Shown here piece by piece: positions 30,071 through 41,352 of a stretch of DNA of 64,000 nucleotides. The notes under the pieces are model-generated. The model was not told the origin of the DNA. It saw only the letters and a list, made by a program, of their open reading frames with translations, and ran no database searches. Position 1 is the stretch's first letter; the number at the start of each line of letters is the position of its first letter. Source of the DNA: Vombatus ursinus (lineage: Eukaryota; Chordata; Mammalia; Diprotodontia; Vombatidae). The stretch is from contig NW_020945064.1 of assembly GCF_900497805.2 (NCBI RefSeq), positions 8,885,708 through 8,949,707 of the forward strand, read 5' to 3'. Position numbers and translations under genes: made by a program.

Positions 30071-30314
30071 CCATTTCTTTCCTCTCTCTCTCTCTCCCTT
30101 TTTTCCCCTGCCCTTTCCTATCTCTCTCCCCTTCTATTTCTCACCCCTATTTCCTCTGGCTCCTCTACCTCCATCTCTTTCTTTTCTTTTCTCTTGTCCT
30201 TTTTATTCTTTCCTTTTCTTTCTCCCTTTCTTCTTGCACTACCCTTCTCCCAGTATCTCCTTCTTCCTCTCTCCCTTTCACCAAATTTTCCATTCCTTTT
30301 AAATTTTCCATTCC
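30071..30314 (+). repeat. Polypyrimidine tract, first half
   Basis: CT-rich low complexity (tttcttttcttttctct-type words), interrupted by a SINE at 30315. Confidence 0.9.
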
Positions 30315-30451
30315 TAGAGGCAGCTAGGTGGTAGAGTAGATAGAGCAACAGTCCTAAAATCAGGAGGATCTGGGTTCAAATCCAGCTTCAGATGCTTTCT
30401 AGCTGTGTGACTCTGTGCAAGTCACTTAACCCTGATTGCCTCCAAAAAAAA
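30315..30451 (+). mobile_element. Marsupial tRNA-derived SINE inside the polypyrimidine tract
   Basis: Complete copy. Target repeat ttttccattcc / ttctccattcc at 30304 and 30452. Confidence 0.95.
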
Positions 30452-30576
30452 TTCTCCATTCCCTCTCCACCTGTTTCCTCTATATACTTCCTCTTTTCCC
30501 CTCCCCTTAGCCTTCTCTCTTTCTTCTTTCCGCATTTCCTTATCCTCTCTCTACTATGCTCTTTTCATCTCTCATT
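30452..30576 (+). repeat. Polypyrimidine tract, second half
   Basis: The CT-rich sequence continues after the SINE to about 30576. Confidence 0.88.
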
Positions 30577-30667
30577 CAAGTCAACAAACAGTGCCAGGCA
30601 CTGTACTAAGCATTAGCAGGGTGCTTTGCACATAGTAGGTGCTTTGAATGTAATTAGTGCCTTCCAC

Positions 30668-30882
30668 ATGAGGTAGCTTGGTGTAATTGGATTGAGGGTC
30701 AGGAAGACCTGGGTTCTGATTCCCCCTCAGACACTTAATCACTATGCTACCCTGGACAAAGACATTTAACCTTTTTCAGCCTCAGTTTCCTCATCTACAA
30801 AGTGGGGATAACAAGAATACCTACCTCATAGAGATGTTCTAAGGATAAAATGAGAAGTGCTTTGAAATCGATATGGTACAAT
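30668..30882 (+). mobile_element. MIR CORE-SINE, near full length
   Basis: 'agcttggtgtaattggattg', 'cctcagtttcctcatctaca', 'gataacaagaatacctacct' and 'gaagtgctttgaaa'. Confidence 0.88.
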
Positions 30883-30889
30883 AAAATCC

Positions 30890-32030
30890 AGACATGATTT
30901 TTAACTTCCTCTTTTTCATTGAGAACATAACAATCATCAACAAACACCAACATTTCAATATTTTTTAAAAGAACAAAAATAGGTTTGCACAAAAAACTGT
31001 TAACTTCTGCTATGTGAGGTTTGTTCTAAAGAAGTGTGTGTATATATGCATATATAATTTGATGAGGTGATAAGGCTGCTCTTTTTGTTTATGTCCCGCT
31101 TTGCACCTTTTAAAATTTTTTTCTGCACATTTCAAAGTGTTTCATTGATGCTCTTTTGGGGCATATCTATCACTACTCTCTAACCTCAAACAGCAGGCAT
31201 CCTTTACAACAAATAGCTATCACCCAGCAAACCGAGCATGCTTAGCTCATTCTTCACCTATTACTGAGAAATGCCTAATTGGACTGAATCTCCTCTTTTT
31301 TCCCTCTATCCCTGCCTTCCTTCCTCCTTACCTGCTATGCCACTCTCTTTTCCCTCCTCTTCCAACTATGTTTCATGCACCCAGTGGCCACTCTGAGCAC
31401 AGCTGAGCCCTGTGCCAGCTATGGGTGCTTGTGACGCTCAGAATTCAAAGGTTTGCTGAGCCCTGACCTAGGGCTCTGTCTCCCACCTGGATCAGGCCCA
31501 TTACTGCCAGGGGTCTCATCTCAGGCTTGAACCACTGTGAGCCTCTGAAGGCACATATGCTGAGGCTCCTATCTAGGGCTCAGAGAGCCAGATTCAGGGC
31601 TGGCTCAGGTAAATTTTCTGCTGAGCTGGTTCCATCATTATTACCAGGTAGCTAGAGAAATTGGCAGGCATGGTACCCAGGAAAAGGAAAAAAGCCTAAA
31701 GCTAGCCATGTCAATGGATCTCCTTAAATCTCTGCAGGCCCTTTCAGATTGGGATGCAGGTGCTGAGTGGGCTGCTGAGGAAGGGGCAGAAGCCTCTATG
31801 CTCATTTTTATCACCTGCTGCTGATAAAAAAAAAAACAACAGAAATAAGGGTGAAGAGAAGAACAGGAATTTTCCAGGAATGTCAGAAGATCACTCAAGG
31901 ATGGGATCCCACTTGATTTCCTCTCAGAATGTTTTGAGGATGCCAAGAGTCCTGGGAAGAAGTATGGAGGGGTGGACTTGAGAGTCTTTGAGTCCACATG
32001 CTTTCTCCCTGGTGCTTCTGATTTTTTAGT
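30890..32030. other. Unassigned intronic sequence
   Basis: About 1.1 kb, AT-rich to 31160 and mixed afterwards. No confident repeat family and no exon. A 118-codon minus-strand frame at 31641-31997 has no recognisable domain. Confidence 0.45.
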
Positions 32031-32051
32031 AAATCATCCAATGAACATTTT

Positions 32052-32199
32052 TTCTTTTAGTGAGGCAACTGGGGTTAAGTGACTTGCCCAAGGTCACACA
32101 GCTAGTACGTGTCAAATGTTTGGTCTGAGGCCTGATTTGAACTCAGGTCCTCCTGACTTCAGAGCCAGTGCTCGATCCATTGCGCCACCTAGCTGCCCC
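32052..32199 (-). mobile_element. Marsupial tRNA-derived SINE inside an L2 end
   Basis: Full-length antisense copy. Target repeat ccaatgaacattt / ccaataaacattt at 32038 and 32200, inside the L2 word 'caataaacatttattaag'. Confidence 0.95.
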
Positions 32200-32478
32200 C
32201 CAATAAACATTTATTAAGAACCTACTATGTGCCAGGCACACTGTGCTAAGCACCAAGGATAGAAAGAATGGCAGAAAATGGTCCTTGCTCTTCGAGGAAC
32301 TCCCAGTCTAACAGGGGAGATTCTACGCAAACAATTAAATACAAACAAACCATAAACAATAAGTACAAACAAGCTATAGATAAATTTGAGACAATCAACA
32401 AGGGAAGGCACTAGAATTAAGGGGGATTGGAAAAGGCTTCTTGCAGAAGGAAGGATTTTAGCTGAGACTTTGACTTTC
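32200..32478 (-). mobile_element. LINE2 3' region
   Basis: 'catttattaagaacctacta', 'aatggtccttgctcttcgag', 'ggaaaaggcttcttgcagaa'. Confidence 0.92.
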
Positions 32479-33244
32479 CCAGATTCTGAGTGCTCATGGG
32501 AAACAACAGACCATATTTCTGCTAAAGAAACAGATTAGGCAACTATGAGCGTTAGGCTATTAAGAAGCAACCAGATCCATCCCTGCTTTGCCAGTGGCCT
32601 ATAAGGGGATGACTACAAGTTGGCTGCTCCTTGGGCCCTCACCCTATACCATCATGTCAAAAAGACTCAAATGATGAGATCCTTGTTCCTGGTCTTTTCT
32701 ATCTGCAACTAGAGCCCAAAGAGGAAGAGGAATCTGGGTGTGGCCTAAACATTTTCAATGTTCCGAAGGGTACAGTTTGGATCATCTTCCCCAACGTTCC
32801 CTAGCGCTAACCCATTGTGTTGAGCCGAAACCAAAACTTGCTTCCTGCTGAATATGTCCAGGCACCTGCCCCAGGGCACTGTGGACCTGTCACTGATCAC
32901 ATTTGCCTGCCTGACCTGAAATGCCCAAGACACATTAATGTTAAAATGCTGAAGAAGGGCAGAGACCAAGAGAATTTCTCATTGTACCAAATGGGCAATT
33001 TCAGGAACTCATCATTTCCAAGAGCTGTGCATTTTCTACATTCAGGTTACATGACCAAACTCGTTTCTCATCACCATGGTCACTTCTCTTGGCAGACAGA
33101 AAATCAATTACTGTCTGATCAGCAGGCAGGGCAGTCAATCACGGTGGATTCTACTTGAATCTAGAAGTTTAAATAAGCTCTACTTTCCCAAAGACCTTTT
33201 AGCTACTTTCCTTGGGGACAGAGGCACCTCAGAGAATAACAACA
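32479..33244. other. Repeat-free stretch, 770 bp
   Basis: One of the longer segments here without recognised repeats or low complexity. No exon found. A candidate for conserved non-coding sequence, by inference only. Confidence 0.5.
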
Positions 33245-33602
33245 TTCAGAGTTGGAAAATACATTAGAAATCACCCATCCAACCCCAAGCTCAGCAGGAA
33301 TCTCTTCTCCTATGTTTATGAGTTTGAGAGGAAAGAGAACATTGCTGTTTGAATCGAAGAACCTGTATGACTCTGGGCAAATCACTTAAACTCCCTTGGG
33401 CCTCAGTTTCTCTAAAACCTCATCTAGCTCTAAATCATAATGCCCCAGCAAGTGGTCCTTTAGAAACTGCTTGAAGACCTCTAGTGATGGTCTAGTCATC
33501 TAGAGATGACTCATTACCTTCTAAGACAGCTCATTCCATTTCTGGACAGTTCTGGTTTTATTGCTTTTTTTAGATTGAACTAAAATCTGCCTATCTGTAA
33601 CA
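33245..33602 (-). mobile_element. L3/CR1-type LINE, interrupted
   Basis: 'ccatccaaccccaagctcag' at 33276, then after a MIR 'gcttgaagacctctagtgat' and 'gacagctcattccatttctg'. Confidence 0.78.
33335..33440 (+). mobile_element. MIR core inside L3
   Basis: 'tgactctgggcaaatcactt', 'cctcagtttctc', 'acctcatctagctctaaatc'. Confidence 0.75.
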
Positions 33603-33603
33603 T

Positions 33604-33705
33604 GTACAGATACAATATATACATTTATAAAACCATTTATATATATAACCAAAACATAAACTTATATAAACTTTATATATATATATGTATACATAAAATA
33701 TGTGA
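33604..33705. repeat. AT-rich TATA/CATA tract
   Basis: Words such as tatatatatatgtatac. Low complexity. Confidence 0.85.
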
Positions 33706-33747
33706 TTTCAAGCTCTTGATGAGCAATTTTTCTCTCTACCAGAGACT

Positions 33748-33837
33748 TTTAGTCCTAGCTGCCTCAGGCACTGACAGGTTAAGCGACTTGCCACTCTGTT
33801 GCAGATAGGATTTGGCCCCAGATCTTCTGTTTGACTT
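33748..33837 (-). mobile_element. MIR, part 1 of a split copy
   Basis: 'gttaagcgacttgcc' and 'gatttggccccagatcttct'. It continues at 34297. Confidence 0.7.
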
Positions 33838-34296
33838 TTAAATCCTTTACAACCTGGCCCCTTCCTCGCTTTCCAGTCTTCTGACACTTTACTTCCCCCT
33901 CCACATACTCTACAATCCAGTGACACTGGCCTTCTGGTTGCTCTTCCCACACCATATACCATATCTAGATTCCATACATTTTCATGGGCTCTTCCCATAC
34001 ATGAGGTTTCCTCCTCCTTGTCCCCACCTCCCAGCTTCCTTGTTGTTCTTCCATTCTCAGCCAAAATACCACCTGCTTCCAGAAGCCTTTCTTGGTTCCC
34101 CTTCATACTTGTGCATTCCTTCTGTTAATTATCTCCAATTTATTCTGTAGATACCTTATTTATACATAGTTATTTGCATGTTGTCTCTCCCATGAGACTG
34201 TCTTGAGAGTATGGACTGTCTTTCACCTTTCTTTGTATCCAAGGTACTTAGCATGATGCCTGGCACATAGTAGGGCTTAACAAATGCTTGACTTGA
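33838..34296 (+). mobile_element. LINE2 3' region inside MIR
   Basis: 'tttacaacctggccccttcc', 'cttccagaagcctttcttgg', 'cttgagagtatggactgtct', 'gatgcctggcacatagtagg'. About 460 bp to the 3' end. Confidence 0.92.
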
Positions 34297-34339
34297 TTTT
34301 CTGATTCCACAGTCTGCTCTCTACTGTTCCATGCTGCCC

Positions 34340-34343
<4 letters not shown>
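34297..34343 (-). mobile_element. MIR, part 2 of the split copy
   Basis: 'ctgattccacagtctgctct' and 'gttccatgctgcccctc' complete the antisense MIR head. Confidence 0.7.

Positions 34344-34344
<1 letters not shown>

Positions 34345-34375
<31 letters not shown>
34345..34375 (+). repeat. (CA)15 microsatellite
   Basis: Uninterrupted CA run. Confidence 0.97.
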
Positions 34376-34377
<2 letters not shown>

Positions 34378-34384
34378 TAAAAGA

Positions 34385-34600
34385 ATGAAAATGTATTCAT
34401 TAAATGCTTACTTTGTGCCAAGAACTGTGCTAAGCACCAGTGATACAAATACAAAAATGAACACTCCATACCCTCAAGGAATGAACGCTGTAATAGAGGG
34501 ACACAGCATATCCAGGGGAATGGTAGCCAGGGAAGAGTATTTAGCTTCGGAAAATTCCAGGGATGGTGAGTGGTATTATGGGGGAACAGACTGACAGGTC
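34385..34600 (-). mobile_element. LINE2 3' end, variant subfamily
   Basis: 'cattaaatgcttactttgtg', 'gaactgtgctaagcaccagt', then a 3' UTR unlike the other L2 copies here. Similarity may extend to about 34915. Confidence 0.65.
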
Positions 34601-34915
34601 TTTTTCCGGAGCGAGGGAAGTATTGATTTGATTATAGTTCCAGAACCAGAAAGCTGGAGAGAAGATTACCAGGGAGGTGGGAAGAAAATGAAGCTTGGCA
34701 GGACTGACTGGACCAACACAGGTGATCAGCAGTGAGGACTGGGGAAAGGAGGAAATGGAGAGCCTGGGGCAGGAGCTTCAGAGCTAAAATGGTTAAGATC
34801 TCCAGAGCACGGTTTCTGATCCCAGGAGCAGTGGGCAAGAAGATGTCGGAAGATTAAGGAGTAAAGTAAAACACGGTGGGCATCTACCTGAAATAGCAAA
34901 CCAGGTATAAGGAGA
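34601..34915. other. Unassigned sequence, possibly L2-related
   Basis: Purine-rich, no firm match. Confidence 0.35.
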
Positions 34916-34917
34916 TG

Positions 34918-34982
34918 TATCAATCAATATTTATTAAATACCTAGTGTGTGCTAGGCACTGTATATATACATACACATGTGA
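34918..34982 (-). mobile_element. LINE2 3' end, short
   Basis: 'atcaatcaatatttattaaa' and 'gtgctaggcactgtatatat'. Confidence 0.75.
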
Positions 34983-35029
34983 ACATGTATGTGTATATGT
35001 CATATTTCAATACATACAGAATCTGTGAT

Positions 35030-35490
35030 TGATGGTTGTGAAAACTCTCCCTACTGACGTAGCTCATCATGCCTCCATGAATGGATAATACAGTTTGTGA
35101 AAGTTTCTGTGACTGAAAAAATGACTCTAAAAGGCCAAGATGAAGCCTCTGGATCTATATAGGCTACTTCTCAAAAGACAAATATATAATCCACCTCTGG
35201 GCACACACAGAAAGCCGGTACAGATTGGGAAGGCTGTCCAGAGTTGATCATCTACTGGCACCGTCTTCAAGAACCAAAGGTCATCACCAATTTCCAGGAA
35301 TCAGAAGTGTGGGTCATCCAAAGGGCAATGGAGAGATAGATGGCAGGAACAAACAGGATGCGGCATACTACCAACAACAGTTTATGCTAGAGTGACTAAA
35401 TATATGGCCAAATGAGTCATTGGAAGAGAATATTAGTGTAGATAGAGAATAATTTATTCTTGATACTTCAGGAAAGGAAGGAAAGGGAGA
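35030..35490 (+). mobile_element. RTE-type LINE fragment, 3' coding region
   Basis: Translation around 35317-35420 gives QRAMERxMAGTNRMRHTTNN, resembling the conserved (Q)RAMERSMLGxxRxD(R)IRN motif of the RTE C-terminal region. Frames are broken. Confidence 0.6.
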
Positions 35491-35494
35491 GGAA

Positions 35495-35753
35495 GGGAAT
35501 CAGCACTTATTAAATGCCTACTATGTGCCAAGCACTGTGCTAAGCACTTTACAAAGATCTCATTTGATCCTCACGACAACCCTAGGAGAGAGGTGTTAAT
35601 ATGATCCCTGTTTTATAGTTGAGGAAATGGAGGAAGACAGAGGTTAAATGAATTGCTCAGAGTCATACGGCTAGTAAGTGTCTGAAGCTGGATTTAAACT
35701 CAGGCCTTCCTGATGCTAAGCCTAGTGTTCTATCTATTGTACCATCCTACCTG
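35495..35753 (-). mobile_element. MIR/THER1 CORE-SINE, near full length
   Basis: 'ggaatcagcacttattaaat', 'cactttacaaagatctcatt', 'tagttgaggaaatggaggaa', 'tctatctattgtaccatcct'. Confidence 0.9.
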
Positions 35754-36134
35754 ACCTTACAAATGTAGGGGGATGATCTTAGCTTTTGAAGGCTACACCA
35801 GTGGAACACAGCTCTGCCTGGGTCAACCACCAAGAAAAGACTTTGAGTAAGTTCCCAGTGGTCCATTGTGTTTGATCCCCAAGGGCTAGCCTCACTAAGT
35901 ATGAAATGGGTCATGACCTGTAGGCTGGACATAAACTGATAAACTCTTTGGACACAGTTATTCATGCTCAAAGAAATTTTTAAAATGCAGAATAATGCTT
36001 CGTCCTGTGTGGGCCCCTTCCAGTTCTATAGTGGCAGGGGCAGAGAGTTGGAAGAAGGGTAAAAGGTACTAAGAATCACACAGTTTTAGGCTCTTTATAA
36101 GCATTAATTTAACAACTGGTACTCTAAATGAGAG
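35754..36134. other. Unassigned intronic sequence
   Basis: Possibly further RTE sequence. No motif seen. Confidence 0.35.
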
Positions 36135-36312
36135 TACGCAGCTAGGTGGCGCCATAATGCATAGATTGCCTGGCTTGGAGCCTGAAAGACTCACCTAGCT
36201 CAGTTCAAATCCAGCTTAAGACACTTACTAGTTGTGTGACCCTGGGCAAGTCACTTAACCCTGTTTGCCTCAGTTTCCTTATCTGTAAAATTGGAGAAGG
36301 AAAGTTGGAGAT
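36135..36312 (+). mobile_element. MAR1-type CORE-SINE, 3' truncated
   Basis: 'cgcagctaggtggcgccata', 'gggcaagtcacttaaccctg', 'attggagaaggaaag'. Confidence 0.92.
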
Positions 36313-36955
36313 ACACTACACAATCAAAACAGCTCCAACCTAACCTATCAGACAAGCTATTAACACTGAAAAATCAGAAATGGATATTAGATCCCCCTTA
36401 TCCATAGGAACTATTCCCATTTTCCTGCCATAATTTGACTGATGTTAAAACAATCACCATTGCAAGGAGTCCAAAAGACTTTGCTTTAGCTGACCAAACA
36501 CTTTGATCACCTTGCCAAGCAGAGAGATATGACAAGCAGAAGTGAGCATACACTAATTTATAAAACCCTCTAGATGAGGATGACAAAATACTATGAACAA
36601 TATTACTTAATAAAACAATGAGAAACAGAGAACACTAGAGACAATTTTGCAGAAAGCTTGAAAAGAGACCTAATTCAGCCACATCATCTCCAAACACATT
36701 TAGGATGCAAATGGAATGACAACCAATAGAAGAAAAGTGTAAATGATTTGTCACCATTCCCATAACGCTCAATTGTTTTCAATGATTACAATGGACCTAC
36801 CATCTTTGGACTCTAACATTATCAGTCCCTGGTGTATTTCATGAGGAATGAGGAATGGTGCTAAAGAAATTGACAGGAAGAGGAAACGGACCAGACACAA
36901 TATACAGAAAGGCAGCCCACGTTAGAGGAGACAGAATTTTGAGAACATGGAGGAT
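36313..36955. other. AT-rich unassigned sequence
   Basis: About 640 bp, no family recognised. It may be upstream RTE sequence, but I see no motif. Confidence 0.35.
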
Positions 36956-37090
36956 CCACGAGGATATGAATGATGGAATCATTGATGTAGAACTGGATGA
37001 GATTTCAGAGACCATCCAGTTCAAGTCCCTTATTTTATAGATAAGATAACTGAGACCTCGAGAGGTAAAGTGATTAGTCAAATTTAACAA
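36956..37090 (-). mobile_element. MIR fragment
   Basis: 'ccatccagttcaagtccctt', 'ttttatagataagataactg'. Confidence 0.7.
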
Positions 37091-37139
37091 AGGCCATCAG
37101 CATTGGAAATGGCATTGAAGCTCCAGATATTCAATGAAT

Positions 37140-38250
37140 AATGAGAAAAAATAATGCACAGTATTATTACTTCAAAAGGCAATTGGTAATATAACAAAAT
37201 AATTACTAACCAATAAGTCTCATCTTCATAAAATAATTATGAGTATGATCTGTACATCTATCAAGGATGTCCTTGACATGAGAAGGGAACAGGTAGGCTT
37301 TCCTAAAACATGTCCTACCATAGAACCTATCTTTTAGGTTGAATGAAAGGTGCACAGAATACGGGATCCCATCATGTTTATTTCTTGTTGACTATAAAAA
37401 AGCATTTGACTTGATAGATGAAAGTGTAACCTTAATAGCTCTCTTCTGATAAGGTACCTCCTTTGCCTATGTTAATTTCACACAAGATTCCTTGATAGAT
37501 ACAAGACAGAAATGATTTTGTTCCATGACAGTCTGCTTAATATTAAGCAAAGCAAAAAGAGAGGGATGCGTAATTGGCAACAGCATCTGCCACTGCCATG
37601 GAAGATGTCCACCTCAGAGTATAAATGGAAGACGATGACGTCCTCCAGATATTTCTATTTGCAGGTGACGTTGTGCTGATGACATCAAGTCCCAGAGTAC
37701 TACAGAGCCTCCCTCCTAAATGTGATTCAAAACCACTGAAAGAGTTGGTCTAACAATCCACACAGGAAAACACAAGTGATCAACAATGTTCACTGTTAAG
37801 ACTATGATATGCAGTTGAAAGGGCAGGTTTTTTTTTTTTTGCTAGTCCCACAGATCTTGCATAAACATCATAGCTAGACAGTGAACTGTGCCTAGAATTG
37901 CTTAGGAGGGAAAGAGCAGAGTAGTCTGCATTTGGAAAATTGCCTAACATTTGCAATGATCCCAACTTTTCCCAGGAAAAAAAAATCTATTTAGCACCAG
38001 TAGTATACTGATATTGTTTTATGGTAACAAATCATGGAATGCCACAATTTTTAAAAATCAAAACTGTATCATCCAAGGTAATGGAGAGAATGGCAGGTAT
38101 AAATAGGGGACAGTACATCACCAATTAAACTTACACTGAAGTAGCAAAAAAAAAAATAGATCAAGTGTGATGTAACTGGAAAAGGAGGTGAGCCAGTCAT
38201 ATAGTATAAGGAAGGAATTTATATATGGGTAGTCCTTACATTATACCGAT
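37140..38250 (+). mobile_element. RTE-type LINE fragment with reverse-transcriptase motifs
   Basis: Broken-frame translation shows REQVGFPKTCPTIEPIF at about 37287, DYKKAFDLIDE near 37390 (the YxKAFD block), LFAGDVVLMTS near 37658 (from an F/YADD-type box) and MECHNF/MERMAGINRG near 38040-38110. The order fits RTE ORF2. Many lesions make it non-functional. Confidence 0.75.
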
Positions 38251-38279
38251 ACCCATGTAAGACAGAGATTTAATAAAAG

Positions 38280-39769
38280 GCTCCAATTGGCCTACTCTCT
38301 TCTTAACTCTTTACAATCTGGCTGCTGACCTTATCATGCATTATCTCTTAATTGCAAAAGCCAATGGAATTTTCTCAATCCTCATTCTCCTTGATCCTTC
38401 TGCAGCCTTTGACATTGGTGATCACTCTCTCCTCCTTGGTACTCTCTTCTCTCTCGGTTTTTGGGATATTGCTTTCTCCTAGTTCTCCTCCTATTTATCT
38501 GACTGTTCCTTCCCAGTTTTCTTTGCTGAATCTTCATCCAGGTCAAGTCTACTAACCATGGGGTTCTGTCCTGGACCCTCTTCTCTTCTTCCTCTACATC
38601 ATTTCAATTGGTGATCTCATCATTTCCCATGGATTTAATTATTATACCTATGCTGATGATTCTCAAATTCTCGAATCTACTTATCCAGTCATAACTTCCT
38701 CTGTTGACTCATACCTCTGACTGCCTTTTGGACATCTTGAACCGGATGAGAGATCTTAAACTCCTCATGTGCAAAAATTAACTCTTTATCTTTTCCCCTA
38801 AATCCTCTCCCCTTCCAAATTTTCCTATTATTGTCAAGAGTACTACCATCTTCCCAGTCCCCCAGGCTCTTATCCTGGTATAATTGTTGAATCCTCAACA
38901 CTCAATCTCAGCCCTCATATCCAATCAGTCACCAGGACCTTTCAAATTCACCTTTGAAACATCTCTGGAATATACCCCCTGTTGCCTCTTATACTGCCAC
39001 TACCCTGGTGAAGCCCTCATCTCCTCATGCCTTGACTATTGCAACAGCATTCTGGTTGGCCTTTTTGCCTCACCTCATTCCCTACTCTAGACCATCTTCC
39101 ATTTGGCCACCAAAGTGATTTTCTTAGAAGGTATAACCATATACTCTCCTACTCAATGAATTCCACGGCTCCCTATCACCCCCAGGATCAAATACAAAGT
39201 CCTCTGCTTGGCATTCAAAGCCCTTTATAACTCAACTGCCTCCATTCTCTTTAGTCTTCTTACATCTCTCTCTACTTAACATACTGCTCATTCCAGTGAC
39301 ACTCCAGTGACACTCCAGTGACTACTCACTCCCTGCCATTCCACAAACAAGACACTCCATCTCTCAGCTCTGGGTATAATCTGTGTCTGTCTCCCATGCC
39401 TAGAATTCTCTCCTTTCTCATTTCTTTTTTTTTTTTTTTTTTTGGTTAGGCAATGGGGTTAAGTGACTTGCCCAGGGTCACACAGCTAGTAAGTGTTATG
39501 TGTCTTCAGGTCCTCCTGAATCCAGGGTCAGTGCTCTATCCACTGCATCACCTAGCTGCCCTTCCTTTCTCATTTCTACCTCTTTGCTTCCCTGGCTTCA
39601 AAATCCAGCTAAAATCCCACCTTCTACAGGAAGCCTTTCCAAATCTCCCTTAATTCTAGTGCCTTCCCTCTGTTAACTATTTTCTATTTAACCCATATAT
39701 AACATGTTTGTTCATATTTGCTTGCATTTTGTCTCTCCAATTAGATTGTGAGCTCCTTGAAGGCAGGGA
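38280..39769 (+). mobile_element. LINE2, about 1.35 kb plus a nested SINE
   Basis: 'ttctgcagcctttgacattg', 'ctagttctcctcctatttat', 'ttctgtcctggaccctcttc', 'atgctgatgattctcaaatt', 'gactattgcaacagcattct', 'catggctccctatcaccccc'-like sequence near 39167, and the tail 'gattgtgagctccttgaagg' at 39744. Sense, RT domain to 3' UTR. Confidence 0.93.
39426..39563 (-). mobile_element. Marsupial tRNA-derived SINE inside L2
   Basis: T19 tail and 'ggttaagtgacttgcccagg'. Exact 14-bp target repeat cctttctcatttct at 39412 and 39564. A short internal deletion lies around 39504. Confidence 0.97.
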
Positions 39770-40094
39770 TTTACTACGATCACAAAGTGAATTCATTTCA
39801 GGGTCATCAGGGTCAATCCCATCACCTGGGATTGTAGACTCTAATCCAACACACTTCCCATTAGGTCAAACTGCCTTTCATTGGAAAGCCTGAATTTAAT
39901 GACACTACCCTATAGATCTCTTCTGGACTGGCTAAGGAAGGTGCCACGTTGGAGCCACATTGATGAGCTCAGAAAGTGTTGAAATAAATATATTTCTAGA
40001 ATTCTCTAAGGCTAAAAGTTGAAGAGCAGATGCTAGTCTGCACTGGCAGAGGGGAATTTCCATACCCATGAAGTCAGAGCTCTAATCCCCAGCC
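39770..40094. other. Unique intronic sequence
   Basis: No feature recognised. Confidence 0.4.
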
Positions 40095-40104
40095 CACCAC
40101 TACA

Positions 40105-40502
40105 GAGATGATATATAAATATAAATGTAAATGTAGGTAAAGGTATAGATAGATGATACAGGCATAGATAGATTTAGATACATGATATAGATACAGAAAT
40201 ACAATGCAGATTATATATATATAGATTATATAGATATAAATATAGATATAGATAGATGATATATATAAATAAATATAGATTCAGATAGATAACATAGCTA
40301 TGGATATATTATATAGAAAGATGATATTGATATAAATATAAATGTGGGTAGATGACATAGATATAAATATAGATTATATTAATAATAAATATAGATATAT
40401 TATATAGATATATAGAGATATTATATAGATTATAAATATAGATGTTTGTCTCTATGTGTATATACATACATATACATGCATACACACACATATATGTGTG
40501 TG

Positions 40503-40548
<46 letters not shown>
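40105..40548. repeat. AT-rich (TATAGA/TAAATA)n with TA and (TG)16 runs
   Basis: About 390 bp of irregular atagat/aaatata repeats ending in a clean TG run at 40517-40545. Confidence 0.95.
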
Positions 40549-40549
<1 letters not shown>

Positions 40550-41222
40550 CTTACATTGATTTAAAGCCTTCACTAAAATATTAGGAGCAGAGACACTGAG
40601 GTGTTCACCGCATGACCATTGGAGCTGGGGCCCCAGGAGGAGATTCAGTCTGTCTAGGGCATCTGGATAACAGCCAAGCCATTTAGGAAAAAATGACTTC
40701 ACAGGACATTATGAAATGTCTAGGATTTTTCAGAGAGCCCACAGTGTCTCCAACGGAATTAGTCTCCGTCTCAGGTTAATATGTAATGAGGCCATTTGGA
40801 AAGCTGCATCTTCATGTACCCTTGGGATGGGAAGTACCTTTATCCCTTGAGCAGGGCCTATATTATGGGCCTTTTAAGGAGGCCAGACCATTGAGGGTAC
40901 ACATTCCAGACGTGGCCATTTCCTATCGGTGAATAGATAGAGACATCCCAGAATCATGAATTCATGAAATGCTAATGCTTGGTGCATTCGCCCCTTAACA
41001 TTTCACCCAGCAACCCTGCTTCAGGGTATGGAACAAACAAGGACATAGAGGCTGAAACTTTAACACTAAAATATCACTAAACTAAAAATATCTTTCTGAT
41101 TTGTGACCTTGGTACCTGGACAACCCATGTGTGGAAGAATGTCTCTCAGTAACACCTTCAGCCCTTGCACCTAGAGGTACCATAATTCAATTTAAGTGGG
41201 CCTTGCCATTTCCCTGTGAGGG
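40549..41222. other. Repeat-free stretch, about 670 bp
   Basis: No recognised repeats or exons. Contains 'aggttaatatgtaatgaggc' and 'ctaaaaatatc' (a MEF2-like core at 41081). Regulatory function is inference. Confidence 0.45.
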
Positions 41223-41224
41223 AG

Positions 41225-41352
41225 GAAGGGGTGCAGGTGTCAGTGATGATGATGCCTTCTTCACAGACAGGGAAACTCAGAAGTCAAATGATTTGCTCAC
41301 AAGCCAACCTGAACAGAAAATTCGAGTCTCTTCCTAGCCCAGTACTCCAGAA
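41225..41352 (-). mobile_element. MIR fragment
   Basis: 'cttcacagacagggaaactc', 'aagtcaaatgatttgctcac'. Confidence 0.65.

Noticed and set aside
31641-31997. 118-codon minus-strand open frame
   Set aside because: No motif, no splice context and no known homologue that I recognise.
30890-32030. Possible LTR-element or other virus-derived remnant in an unassigned stretch
   Set aside because: No terminal repeats, primer-binding site or family wording recognised. No such element is claimed anywhere in the window.
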